Origin: an uncultured Planctomycetaceae bacterium | Lineage (GTDB): Bacteria > Planctomycetota > Planctomycetia > Pirellulales > JACPPG01 | Assembly: GCA_945957305.1 (NCBI GenBank) | Contig: CAMFLN010000172.1 | Location: forward strand, 1-6,671 | Direction: 5' to 3' | DNA: 6,671 nt | In this document: positions 1-5,941 of the stretch, piece by piece | How positions within the stretch are numbered: the stretch's first letter is position 1 | Layout: each line of letters begins with the position of its first letter | Notes under the pieces: generated by a model | What the model was told of the DNA's origin: nothing | Databases searched by the model: none | The model's input: only the letters and a program-made list of their open reading frames with translations | Made by a program: the position numbers and the translations under genes

Positions 1-810
1 TACTTCGTCGACGAGTACACGGCCGGCCGCACGCCCAACCCCTGCGTGATGTGCAACAACTGGCTGAAGTTCGGCACCTTGGCCGACTACGCCGACAGCG
101 TCAGCGCCGACTTCATCGCCACTGGGCATTACGCACGAATCGCGCGCGACGCGGCGGGCGAACCGGCCCTGCTGCGCGCGGTCGATGCCACCAAGGACCA
201 GTCGTATGTGTTGTTCGGCGTGAAACGAGAAATCCTCCGCCGGGTGCTGCTGCCGGTGGGCGATTACCCAAAAACCGCGATTCGCGAGTTGGCTCGCCAC
301 GTTGGTCTGCGCGTGGCCGACAAGCAAGACAGCCAGGAGATTTGCTTCGTAACCAACGACTACGCCGACTTCGTCCGCCAGCGCCGCGGCGACGTCGACC
401 TCTCGGGCGAGATTGTCACGACCGATGGACAGGTCGTCGGCCAGCACACTGGCATCGAGAACTTCACGATCGGCCAGCGCAAAGGTTTGAACCTGGCCTT
501 CGGCACGCCGCGATATGTCGTGCGGCTCGAACGCGAGACGCGCCGCGTCGTCATCGGGACGCACGAAGAGCTGGCTTGCCAGCGATTGACCGCCCGCGAT
601 GTGAATTGGCTGATCGATCCGCCGCCAGCGCCGTTGCGTTGCCAGGTGAAGATTCGCTACCTCAGCCAACCGGTGGCGGCGATGATCGAGCCCACGGGCG
701 ACGATCGATTCATGGCGCTCCTCGACGAGCCAAAGCACGGCGTCGCGCCGGGCCAAGCGGCTGTCTGCTACGACGGCGACCGCGTGCTAGGGGGCGGCTG
801 GATCGAGTGA
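1..810 (+). CDS. mnmA: tRNA-specific 2-thiouridylase MnmA, 5'-truncated by the window edge
   Basis: MnmA puts sulfur on U34 of the tRNAs for Lys, Glu and Gln in the cytoplasm: it adenylates the base with ATP, then transfers sulfur from a persulfide. The frame is open from base 1 and gives 269 residues. Against roughly 370 in E. coli, about the first 85-100 are missing, including the P-loop-type SGGVDSS motif. Visible landmarks are GRTPNP followed by VMCN (fragment residues 9-19; nucleophile Cys18), ATGHYAR (40-46), DQSYVLF (66-72), DSQEICF with the persulfide Cys115, and GQRKGL (158-163). The two catalytic cysteines are 97 residues apart, the same spacing as Cys102 and Cys199 of E. coli. The C-terminal beta-barrel is complete and ends GVAPGQAAVCYDGDRVLGGG. 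The GTG and ATG codons at 46 and 49 are internal, not starts. The family assignment is secure; only the 5' end is missing. Confidence 0.97.
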   Translation, partial: YFVDEYTAGRTPNPCVMCNNWLKFGTLADYADSVSADFIATGHYARIARDAAGEPALLRAVDATKDQSYVLFGVKREILRRVLLPVGDYPKTAIRELARHVGLRVADKQDSQEICFVTNDYADFVRQRRGDVDLSGEIVTTDGQVVGQHTGIENFTIGQRKGLNLAFGTPRYVVRLERETRRVVIGTHEELACQRLTARDVNWLIDPPPAPLRCQVKIRYLSQPVAAMIEPTGDDRFMALLDEPKHGVAPGQAAVCYDGDRVLGGGWIE

Positions 811-825
811 TGATGCGTTGCGTCA

Positions 826-890
826 CACCGGCTGTTCAGACGCGATTCGAACAGAGTTTGCCGGGTGTTATCAACAGCGGAACGCCGGTG
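826..890 (+). other. Inverted repeat in the mnmA to membrane-protein gap
   Basis: CACCGGCTGTTC (826-837) pairs with GAACGCCGGTG (880-890), leaving one unpaired base in the stem and a 42-base loop. A second, competing hairpin pairs CTGTTC (832-837) with GAACAG (849-854). The right arm ends five bases before the ATG at 896, so the fold could cover the ribosome-binding region of the downstream gene, or help end mnmA transcripts. No T-run follows, so it is not a classic intrinsic terminator. Function is inferred from position only. Confidence 0.3.
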
Positions 891-895
891 ACACA

Positions 896-1822
896 ATGGG
901 ATGCGCCCCACCCCCTCCGCACGCGTGCGTCGAAAAGACGCCCAGTGGCATTTGCATTACACTCACGCCCTTGCCGCTGCGCGAGACGTTGCGTAGTGCC
1001 GGCTTTATGTTGCTCTTTTGCCTCTTGGCGCTCGGTTGGACGACAGTCGTCATTGTGCTATTCCCCGAGATGTGGAAGTCTGCTGCCGTTGTGGCAGTGC
1101 TTTTCTTGGGTCTCGGAATCGTATTTTCGCTGTTGGCAGCGTGGGGATTGTGGTCGGTGGTACGCTCTGTCCTGCTCAGCACGACGGTCCTGCAAGATTC
1201 CGCAGGCGTGACTGTCCGCCGTGTAGCCTCACGCGATCGATTTTGGGCGACCGCCGATATCAGTGCCTTGGATGCCGACACAGTGGCCTTATACGTCTGT
1301 GAGCGTGACAAATGGCGCTACGTGTCGTTTCCCGGGCGCGCGGCCAACGAATTACGCTGGCTGGCACACACCTTGGCCGAACGCATGCAGGTGCCGGAGT
1401 CCGAGCCGTTCGCAGAGAACGAGTTTCCGATATGTTTCGCGGTTGTTGATGGTTTCGAGTCAGACGAATCGGTCAGCAAGTCGCAACCTTCGCGCAGGGA
1501 TGTTGAATCCCTGAAGTCCGGACGACTGACCGTTGGACCCGGATGGATAATTCTAAGGTCCGACGAACATCGAGCTGTTCGCTACCGTTTTGTCAGCGAA
1601 GGCAGCGCGTCGTTGATCGAACGCCTGTTGCCGCGTTGGGTTCTGCCCGTCGCGCGGGCCGTACTCACGCCCGATCGTCTGACACTATTCGCAGATAATG
1701 ATCGAACCTGGATCCAAATCGCGTGCGGTGCACCGGGGAAGCCTCGTGCCATGGCCATCGAATTAACAGCCGAAGACGAGCAGCTATTGAGGTCCGCTGT
1801 GGATACTTTATGGAGCGCGTAA
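896..1822 (+). CDS. Hypothetical protein with two N-terminal membrane segments
   Basis: I do not recognise this 308-residue protein. It opens with a short Cys/Pro-rich stretch (1-30). Two hydrophobic segments follow, at about 36-56 and 62-90, separated by the short turn FPEMWKS, so a membrane hairpin is likely. From about 95 on it is soluble and beta-rich: TTVLQDSAGVTVRRVASRD, then a Trp and an ISALDADTV stretch. That pattern recalls small membrane-anchored proteins with a PH-like barrel that occur in planctomycetes; this is a resemblance only. By the hydrophobic pattern the C-terminal part is probably cytoplasmic. I chose the ATG at 896; a TTG at 818 in the same frame would add 26 polar residues and leave only 7 bases after mnmA. 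No good Shine-Dalgarno precedes either. It lies on the same strand as mnmA and could be read through from it. Its codon use looks less GC-biased than its neighbours. Confidence 0.75.
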   Translation: MGCAPPPPHACVEKTPSGICITLTPLPLRETLRSAGFMLLFCLLALGWTTVVIVLFPEMWKSAAVVAVLFLGLGIVFSLLAAWGLWSVVRSVLLSTTVLQDSAGVTVRRVASRDRFWATADISALDADTVALYVCERDKWRYVSFPGRAANELRWLAHTLAERMQVPESEPFAENEFPICFAVVDGFESDESVSKSQPSRRDVESLKSGRLTVGPGWIILRSDEHRAVRYRFVSEGSASLIERLLPRWVLPVARAVLTPDRLTLFADNDRTWIQIACGAPGKPRAMAIELTAEDEQLLRSAVDTLWSA

Positions 1823-1842
1823 AGGAATAGGCACGCAAGTCG

Positions 1843-3120
1843 TTACACGCCGACGTTGCAGCGCCGCCCGCCGATGCTCGCCAAGGCCAAGCCGACCACG
1901 CCCAACACCAGGCTCGCCGGTTCTGGCACGGCTTGGCTCGTGCCCTGATTGCCAAACGCCTGCAGCCAGTTCGACGCGATCAGCGCGATATCCTGGCCGT
2001 TGACGATGTCGTCGAAGTTCGCGTCCCCCGCGAGCGGATCGTGGTGCATGTTCGGCGTTTCGAGCCAGTTGCTCGCCACCAGCGCGATGTCCTGCCCATT
2101 GACGATGTTGTCGCTGTTTACATCTCCGGGAATCGCCGGCGTGAGCAGGCAGTAACCGTGCGAGCCGAGCGCGAGGATCTGCCCCAGATTGTTGATGGCC
2201 ACGGCCCGGCTGAGCACCCAATCTTCCCCCGGCTTGAGCAGCGAGTTCAGATCCACCATGCCGTGGGCCGCGTCATACAGGAACGCATGACTTCCCGAAA
2301 ACGGGGTATCGGCGTCGCCGACGACTTGTCCGGAATCGTTGATCGCGAGTGCTTCGCTGTTCGTGCCGCCGAACGCGCCCAGGTTGTGCAGCGTGCCGTC
2401 ATAGACAAACGCAGTCTGGCCGGCGGTGCCGACCACGGTTCCGGCCGAGTTGACCGCCACGGCCTTACTATCACCGCTGATATTCAGCATTGCGGCGAGG
2501 TCGTGTATCGTGCCGTCATAGTAGAACGCATGTTGCCGTTGATTGCCGGTAATATCGGCAGCGCCGACGACGAGACCATTGTTGTTGATTCCGTAGGCAA
2601 AGCTGCGATTGCCGCCCAGCGTGCCGAGGTCGTGCATCGTGCCGTCATACAGAAAGGCGTGACTGTAACCAGCCGACGTGTTGGCCGCGCCGGCTATCTG
2701 TCCCGAATCATTCACGGCATACGCTGTGCTGATCGCGCCGCCAAGAGTGCCCAGGTCGTGCAGCGAGCCGTCGTACGAGAAGGCGTGAAAGGGGCTGCCC
2801 TCTCCGTACGGTGGCCCATTCACCAGTGACCAGCCCACCACGACATTGCTGGAATTGATCGCAGACGCGGTGCTGCTGTGAAATCCGTCGAACGCTCCCA
2901 GGTCGTCGAGCGTACCATTCCACAGAGCAGCGGTGCTTGCTTGATAGGTGTTCGAATACGTCGAACCCGCGATGACGCCCGCGTCGTTGATGTCGGCGGT
3001 GGGCAAGAAGTTCTGGGCGCCAAACGTGGTGATGTTGTAGTAATTGGTCGCGGTCGAGGCCCGAGGCGCCAAGGTCGCAACCAACAAAGCGAGCGGTATT
3101 GTCCTGAGACTCCGTTTCAT
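1843..3120 (-). CDS. Exported HAF-repeat protein with type I dockerin and PEP-CTERM sorting signal
   Basis: A 425-residue protein of unknown function, predicted to be exported and membrane- or surface-processed. A signal peptide covers residues 1 to about 24 (MKRSLRTIPLALLVATLAPR, then a small-residue cleavage region). Residues 43-324 hold HAF-type repeats with a period of about 40-46: AFxYDGxxHDLGxxGG units at about 65, 112, 154, 197, 237 and 278, alternating with AxAINxxGxVVG units, probably beta-strands of a propeller-like fold. Residues 332-387 form a type I dockerin with two copies of GDxNxDxIVNGQDIALxASNWL, each with the Asp/Asn spacing of an F-hand calcium loop. Residues 398-421 are a PEP-CTERM tail: VPEPASL, a hydrophobic helix and GGRR. 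In known systems such a tail is cut by exosortase, and no exosortase gene is in this window. The gene ends 20 bases from the convergent membrane-protein gene. The start is fixed by a strong Shine-Dalgarno. Domain calls are firm; its ligand is unknown. Confidence 0.93.
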   Translation of the reverse strand: MKRSLRTIPLALLVATLAPRASTATNYYNITTFGAQNFLPTADINDAGVIAGSTYSNTYQASTAALWNGTLDDLGAFDGFHSSTASAINSSNVVVGWSLVNGPPYGEGSPFHAFSYDGSLHDLGTLGGAISTAYAVNDSGQIAGAANTSAGYSHAFLYDGTMHDLGTLGGNRSFAYGINNNGLVVGAADITGNQRQHAFYYDGTIHDLAAMLNISGDSKAVAVNSAGTVVGTAGQTAFVYDGTLHNLGAFGGTNSEALAINDSGQVVGDADTPFSGSHAFLYDAAHGMVDLNSLLKPGEDWVLSRAVAINNLGQILALGSHGYCLLTPAIPGDVNSDNIVNGQDIALVASNWLETPNMHHDPLAGDANFDDIVNGQDIALIASNWLQAFGNQGTSQAVPEPASLVLGVVGLALASIGGRRCNVGV

Positions 3121-3128
3121 CGTGATCG

Positions 3129-3135
3129 CCTCCTT
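3129..3135 (-). promoter_or_regulatory. Shine-Dalgarno of the HAF/PEP-CTERM gene
   Basis: AAGGAGG on the minus strand, 8 bases before the ATG at 3120-3118. It is the strongest ribosome-binding site in the window and fixes the start of the exported protein. The other genes have weaker sites or none, so this gene may be well translated. Confidence 0.9.
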
Positions 3136-3181
3136 GCGAAATCATTCGCGTGTCGACTCAAGCGAGCGCGTGATGGTACGA

Positions 3182-3212
3182 GGAATTCAGGGGCGTGTCA
3201 GTACCGAATTCC
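3182..3212. repeat. Paired GAATTC elements in the HAF-gene leader
   Basis: GGAATTC (3182-3188) and GAATTCC (3206-3212) form a perfect 7-base inverted repeat with a 17-base loop. Read on the minus strand, each GAATTC is also followed within a few bases by GTAC, so they can be seen as a direct repeat about 24 bases apart, near two DNA turns. This could be an operator or a leader hairpin about 60-90 bases before the start codon. Function is inferred from position and spacing only. Confidence 0.3.
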
Positions 3213-3251
3213 CATAGGCGCGCGCCGTGCACCGCAGTTAACACGGACCTA

Positions 3252-3279
3252 ACACTATCTACATAACTATTTCCCGCAA
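3252..3279 (-). promoter_or_regulatory. Weak candidate promoter for the HAF/PEP-CTERM gene
   Basis: On the minus strand TTGCGG (3279-3274) and TAGTGT (3257-3252) are 16 bases apart, resembling -35 and -10 boxes with three or four matches each. They lie in the only clearly AT-rich patch of the interval and would give a leader of about 125 bases. The match is poor and planctomycete promoters are not well defined, so this is only a candidate. Confidence 0.2.
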
Positions 3280-3698
3280 CATTGCGTCGCGGGACGAATC
3301 GCCAGCGATTTCCTTTCATTTCGCGCAGGGCCAGCAAAACGCATCTCATCAACTGTTAACGGTGCATGCGCGCGACGGAGTGTGTTCTGCCAGCGTCGAT
3401 CGGGCGCTTGGGCCTGATTCGTCCGCGATACGCTTCTTTTACTGGACGGGCATCCTTGTCCACTTCCCGGTTGCTGTGAGCGAACGTGGGCGAGTGAATC
3501 GAGTTGCCGCGGGAAGCGGCGAGAAATCCAGTCCTCGGATGAACTTAGGATCGCCCGCAAATCCGTGTCGCAACTGGCTGCGCTGCGTAGAATGACGTAT
3601 CCTATCGATGCGTGGATTGCGCTTGTGCCGGAAGGGCGGGTTAATCCTGGCGCCGACCTTTCGCGAGACATTTTTTCGAGTCTTCGGAACACGACACT

Positions 3699-4679
3699 AT
3701 GACACCGCTCGACTTGGCTCTGCTGGCCGCCGTTCCTGCCACGGTTACTTATGGGATCGTGGCCGTGATTCTGGCGCTATTTCTGCTGACGTTTGTCATC
3801 GTGGCCGCGGCCTACGGCAACTTGTGGTTTCAGGCGTACATGTCCAACGCGCAGGTCAGCCTGCTGCGACTCGTGGCCATGAGCTTTCGCCAGGTGAACG
3901 CCCGCACGATTGTGCAGTCGAAGATCATGGCAATGCAGGCCGGGCTTGGTAATGACCCCAGCGCCGGGATCACGACGCAACGACTCGAAGCGCATTACCT
4001 GGCCGGCGGCAACGTGCCAGGCGTAATCCGCGCGATCATCGCCGCGCATCGGGCCGACATCGATCTCGACTTCGATCGCGCGGCCGCGATCGACCTGGCC
4101 GGACGTGACGTGCTCGACGCCGTGCAGACCAGCGTCAATCCCAAGGTGATCGACTGCCCCGATCCGCAGAAATCGAAAAAGGCGACCTTGAGCGCGATCG
4201 CGAAGAACGGCGTCGAACTACAGATTCGCGCGCGAGTCACAGTCCGCACCAATATCAAGCAGTTGATCGGCGGCGCCACCGAGGAGACGGTCATCGCCCG
4301 CGTCGGCGAGGGGATCATCACTTCGATCGGCTCGGCCGAGAGCCATCTGCTCGTCATGGAAAATCCGGACATGATTTCGAAAGCCGTGCTGGCCCGTGGG
4401 CTGGACGCACAAACGGCATTCGAGATTGTGTCGATCGACATCGCGGATATCGACGTGGGCGAAAACATCGGCGCCCGCCTGCAAGCCGACCAGGCCGAGG
4501 CGGATACGCGCGTCGCCCGCGCAAAGGCTGAAGAGCGCCGCGCCTTCGCGATCGCCCGCGAGCAGGAGATGAAAGCCAAAACGGCCGAGAACCGCGCGAA
4601 TGTGCTGATGGCCGAGGCCAAGGTGCCGCTGGCGATCGCCGAAGCGTTCCGCGGCGGCAACTTTTCCCGCGTGAGCTAG
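3699..4679 (+). CDS. floA: Flotillin-like protein FloA (UPF0365 family), short C-terminus
   Basis: FloA-type proteins are bacterial flotillins: they enter the membrane through an N-terminal hydrophobic loop, oligomerise, and organise fluid or raft-like membrane patches. This one has 326 residues. A hydrophobic stretch covers about 6-40. Family landmarks include [12 protein letters not shown] (95-106), [15 protein letters not shown] (129-143), SVNPKVI (145-151), [12 protein letters not shown] (195-206), ENPDMIS (221-227), [20 protein letters not shown] (234-253), and a charged coiled coil [20 protein letters not shown] (262-281). Two things are odd. The linker after SVNPKVI (residues 152-170, with PDPQKSKK) is longer than in B. 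subtilis FloA. The protein also stops at [10 protein letters not shown], where Bacillus FloA continues with a GVMDYxNxKN-type tail of some tens of residues. No nfeD gene, the usual partner, is adjacent. There is no Shine-Dalgarno before the ATG. Family assignment is very firm; the tail difference is judged from memory of Bacillus FloA. Confidence 0.95.
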   Translation: MTPLDLALLAAVPATVTYGIVAVILALFLLTFVIVAAAYGNLWFQAYMSNAQVSLLRLVAMSFRQVNARTIVQSKIMAMQAGLGNDPSAGITTQRLEAHYLAGGNVPGVIRAIIAAHRADIDLDFDRAAAIDLAGRDVLDAVQTSVNPKVIDCPDPQKSKKATLSAIAKNGVELQIRARVTVRTNIKQLIGGATEETVIARVGEGIITSIGSAESHLLVMENPDMISKAVLARGLDAQTAFEIVSIDIADIDVGENIGARLQADQAEADTRVARAKAEERRAFAIAREQEMKAKTAENRANVLMAEAKVPLAIAEAFRGGNFSRVS

Positions 4680-4685
4680 TGGGGC

Positions 4686-4713
4686 CAGTCAGCAGTTAGC
4701 AGTCAGACTGCAG
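4686..4713. repeat. Heptamer repeat after floA
   Basis: Just after the floA stop are three head-to-tail heptamers CAGTCAG, CAGTTAG and CAGTCAG, then the related ACTGCAG. The last units also make a near-perfect palindrome, GCAGTC-A-GACTGC (4699-4711). The array sits between the ends of two convergent genes. It could be a simple-repeat remnant, a dispersed repeat, or a weak stem-loop at transcript ends. There is no T-run to support an intrinsic terminator. Confidence 0.5.
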
Positions 4714-4803
4714 CACGCTTAGACTCGCATTCCGGTTGCTTGCGCACCCGCACGTCTTCCCGCGAGAGAGAGCGGTCTTAACCGGTTCGCGGTAACCTGC
4801 TCT

Positions 4804-5631
4804 TCAGCCTTCGGCGGCTTCGGCCACGCATGATTCCATGTAGTCGAAGCTGTCGCGCGCCAGCTTTTCGACGCCCGGCGTATAGTCGAAGACTTCGACT
4901 GAGACCCAGCCGAGGTAGTCCGCTTCGCCCAGCGCCTCGAAGATGGGCACGAAATCGAGTTCGCCAAAACCTGGCCCTTGCAGATTCGGATCGTTGGCAT
5001 GGAAATGCGCCATGATCTTGGCATGGCGACGAATCAATTCCGGGATAGGCGTCCTTTCGCTGCTCATCGCTTTGCAATCGAGATGCAACCGGCAATGGGG
5101 CGAGCCGACCATTGCGACCAACTGCGCGCCCGCATCGGCTGTCAACAGAAAGTTGCCGTCGGCCGGGGCCAGCGGCTCGACGGCCAGCACGACGTCCGTT
5201 TCTTCCAGCGCCGGCAGCGCTTCTTGAAACACCTCCGCGGCGTACCGCATGGCTTGCTCGTGAGTGACACCGGGCAGCAAATTGCGCTGCTGGGGCGAGC
5301 CGAAAACCATGACCTTTCCGCCCAGGTCCCGGCACAAGTGGGCTAAGTCGCGCAGATACTGCGCGGTCTTGCGACGGACCGCGGCGTCGGGACTGGTCAG
5401 GTAATAGCCGGTCGTCTTCGCCAGCAGCCAGTGTAAGCCGACCACGTCCAGATCGGCTTGCTCGGCCTGGCGGCGAACCTCGGTACGGCGGGCCGCGGAA
5501 ATCTCGTTGGCGTCGGCGGCCATGGTGAACGGCGCGATCTCGATGCCGGTATAGCCGCACTCCCGCGCGAACTCAAAAGCCCGCTCGAAGGGCCAGTCCA
5601 GAAAGGTCTCGTTACAGATGGCAAATTTCAT
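4804..5631 (-). CDS. TIM-barrel sugar phosphate isomerase/epimerase (AP endonuclease 2 / xylose isomerase-like)
   Basis: A 275-residue cytoplasmic enzyme, probably acting on a ketose or hydroxy-keto acid through a divalent metal and an enediolate intermediate. Likely metal ligands are Glu152 in AVEPL, Asp185 in HLDCKAM, His211 in HFHAND and Glu246 in SVEVFDY. As I recall, these fall at the same numbers as the ligands of Agrobacterium D-psicose 3-epimerase. Other landmarks are MKFAICNETF at the N-terminus, GYTGIEIAPF (26-35) and GPGFGELDFVPI (219-230). The substrate-side residues of that epimerase (His188, Glu158, Arg217) are Ala, Asp and Leu here, so the substrate is likely different; hydroxypyruvate isomerase-like activity is also possible. 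I chose the ATG at 5631 because AGGTG lies 9 bases upstream; a GTG at 5643 would add four residues but overlaps that site. It converges on floA and has no pathway partner nearby. Confidence 0.9.
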   Translation of the reverse strand: MKFAICNETFLDWPFERAFEFARECGYTGIEIAPFTMAADANEISAARRTEVRRQAEQADLDVVGLHWLLAKTTGYYLTSPDAAVRRKTAQYLRDLAHLCRDLGGKVMVFGSPQQRNLLPGVTHEQAMRYAAEVFQEALPALEETDVVLAVEPLAPADGNFLLTADAGAQLVAMVGSPHCRLHLDCKAMSSERTPIPELIRRHAKIMAHFHANDPNLQGPGFGELDFVPIFEALGEADYLGWVSVEVFDYTPGVEKLARDSFDYMESCVAEAAEG

Positions 5632-5640
5632 TGCAAGTCG

Positions 5641-5645
5641 CACCT
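5641..5645 (-). promoter_or_regulatory. Ribosome-binding site of the isomerase/epimerase
   Basis: AGGTG on the minus strand, 9 bases before the ATG at 5631-5629. It supports that start over the GTG at 5643-5641, which overlaps the site. Confidence 0.6.
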
Positions 5646-5724
5646 GCTAATTCAGAGAGGATTGAGCTCGCCGCGGGGCACAATCCGGAGGGTGACCCCG
5701 GTTTCAGCCGTGCTGAGCCTACCG

Positions 5725-5742
5725 GCCCGCCAGCGGGTGGGC
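5725..5742. repeat. REP-like GC-rich hairpin
   Basis: GCCCGCC (5725-5731) and GGTGGGC (5736-5742) form a 7-base stem with one G-T pair around the loop AGCG. It lies within a GC-rich run (about 5670-5775) that reads unlike coding DNA. Compact hairpins of this kind in intergenic DNA are often copies of dispersed REP-like repeats; that is inference, since only one copy is visible here. Confidence 0.4.
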
Positions 5743-5862
5743 AAGCCGCCTGAACGGCGCGCAGCCAGCCGCCGTGATATCTCCAGGTGCCGGCAGCCGT
5801 CCCCATGGTACAGGCCGCATAGTCGCCACAACTGCTTCAGCACCGCGCGCCCTAGCACAAGC

Positions 5863-5868
5863 TATATT
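5863..5868 (+). promoter_or_regulatory. Candidate -10 box upstream of the secreted coiled-coil gene
   Basis: TATATT matches five of six bases of the sigma-70 -10 consensus and stands out in GC-rich DNA, 73 bases before the ATG. No good -35 box lies at the usual distance. Transcription from here would begin within the hairpin at 5870-5898. Confidence 0.25.
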
Positions 5869-5869
5869 T

Positions 5870-5898
5870 CCGCAAGGTCCGTGGAACCGGACCCGCGG
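5870..5898 (+). other. Strong stem-loop upstream of the secreted coiled-coil gene
   Basis: CCGC (5870-5873) pairs with GCGG (5895-5898), and GGTCCG (5876-5881) pairs perfectly with CGGACC (5888-5893). A small internal loop (AA against C) separates the two stems and the terminal loop is TGGAAC, giving ten base pairs in all. It ends 33 bases before the ribosome site. No T-run follows on either strand, so a leader element or protein-binding site is more likely than a terminator. Confidence 0.4.
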
Positions 5899-5931
5899 CA
5901 TCCCTCAAGCTCGCAGCACTCTAAACGGATC

Positions 5932-5936
5932 GAGGT
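5932..5936 (+). promoter_or_regulatory. Ribosome-binding site of the secreted coiled-coil gene
   Basis: GAGGT, 5 bases before the ATG at 5942. It decides the start: the upstream in-frame extension to 5774 would place the signal peptide in the middle of the protein and runs through the leader hairpin. Confidence 0.7.
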
Positions 5937-5941
5937 CAATC

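Larger units (their letters stand above)
3121..3698. other. Non-coding interval between divergent genes
   Basis: This 578-base stretch separates the starts of the exported HAF protein (minus) and floA (plus), so it must carry promoters for both. The short open frames in it (for example 3267-3692 minus and 3362-3595 plus) give Arg/Ser-rich products with no domain, no ribosome site and no codon bias, and I do not accept them. Visible structure: a pair of GAATTC-centred elements at 3182-3212, an AT-rich patch at 3250-3272, a hairpin at 3272-3294, and long imperfect inverted repeats at 3219-3242 and 3355-3374. I see no tRNA or known riboswitch pattern. Confidence 0.7.
5632..5941. other. Non-coding interval between divergent genes
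   Basis: About 310 bases lie between the isomerase start (minus) and the secreted coiled-coil start (plus). Open frames here are short, overlap on both strands and give Gly/Pro/Arg-rich products without domains. The visible contents are a GC-rich hairpin (5725-5742), a TATATT box (5863-5868) and a long leader hairpin (5870-5898). I see no RNA gene. Confidence 0.65.

Noticed and set aside
51..1211. Long plus-strand open frame across mnmA
   Set aside because: It is an Arg-rich shadow of mnmA in another frame; the mnmA frame carries the family motifs.
1823..1842. Bidirectional terminator between the convergent genes
   Set aside because: The 20-base gap has no inverted repeat.
1933..2829. 298-codon plus-strand open frame opposite the HAF-repeat gene
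   Set aside because: It mirrors the repeats and codon bias of the minus-strand gene, and has no ribosome site or domain of its own.
3506..3520. GCCGC/GCGGC hairpin as a terminator
   Set aside because: The stem is five base pairs with no T-run on either strand and is not near a gene end.
3267..3692. 141-codon minus-strand open frame divergent from floA
   Set aside because: Its GTG start has no ribosome site, the composition is Arg/Ser-rich, and no motif is visible.
3608..3952. Plus-strand frame overlapping the floA start
   Set aside because: It runs into floA in another frame and shows no family features.
3995..4660. 221-codon minus-strand open frame opposite floA
   Set aside because: It is an antisense shadow of strongly biased floA codons; the product is Ala/Ser/Arg-rich with no domain.
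5612..5806. 64-codon minus-strand frame upstream of the isomerase
   Set aside because: It overlaps the isomerase start and a hairpin, and looks like a translated intergenic repeat.
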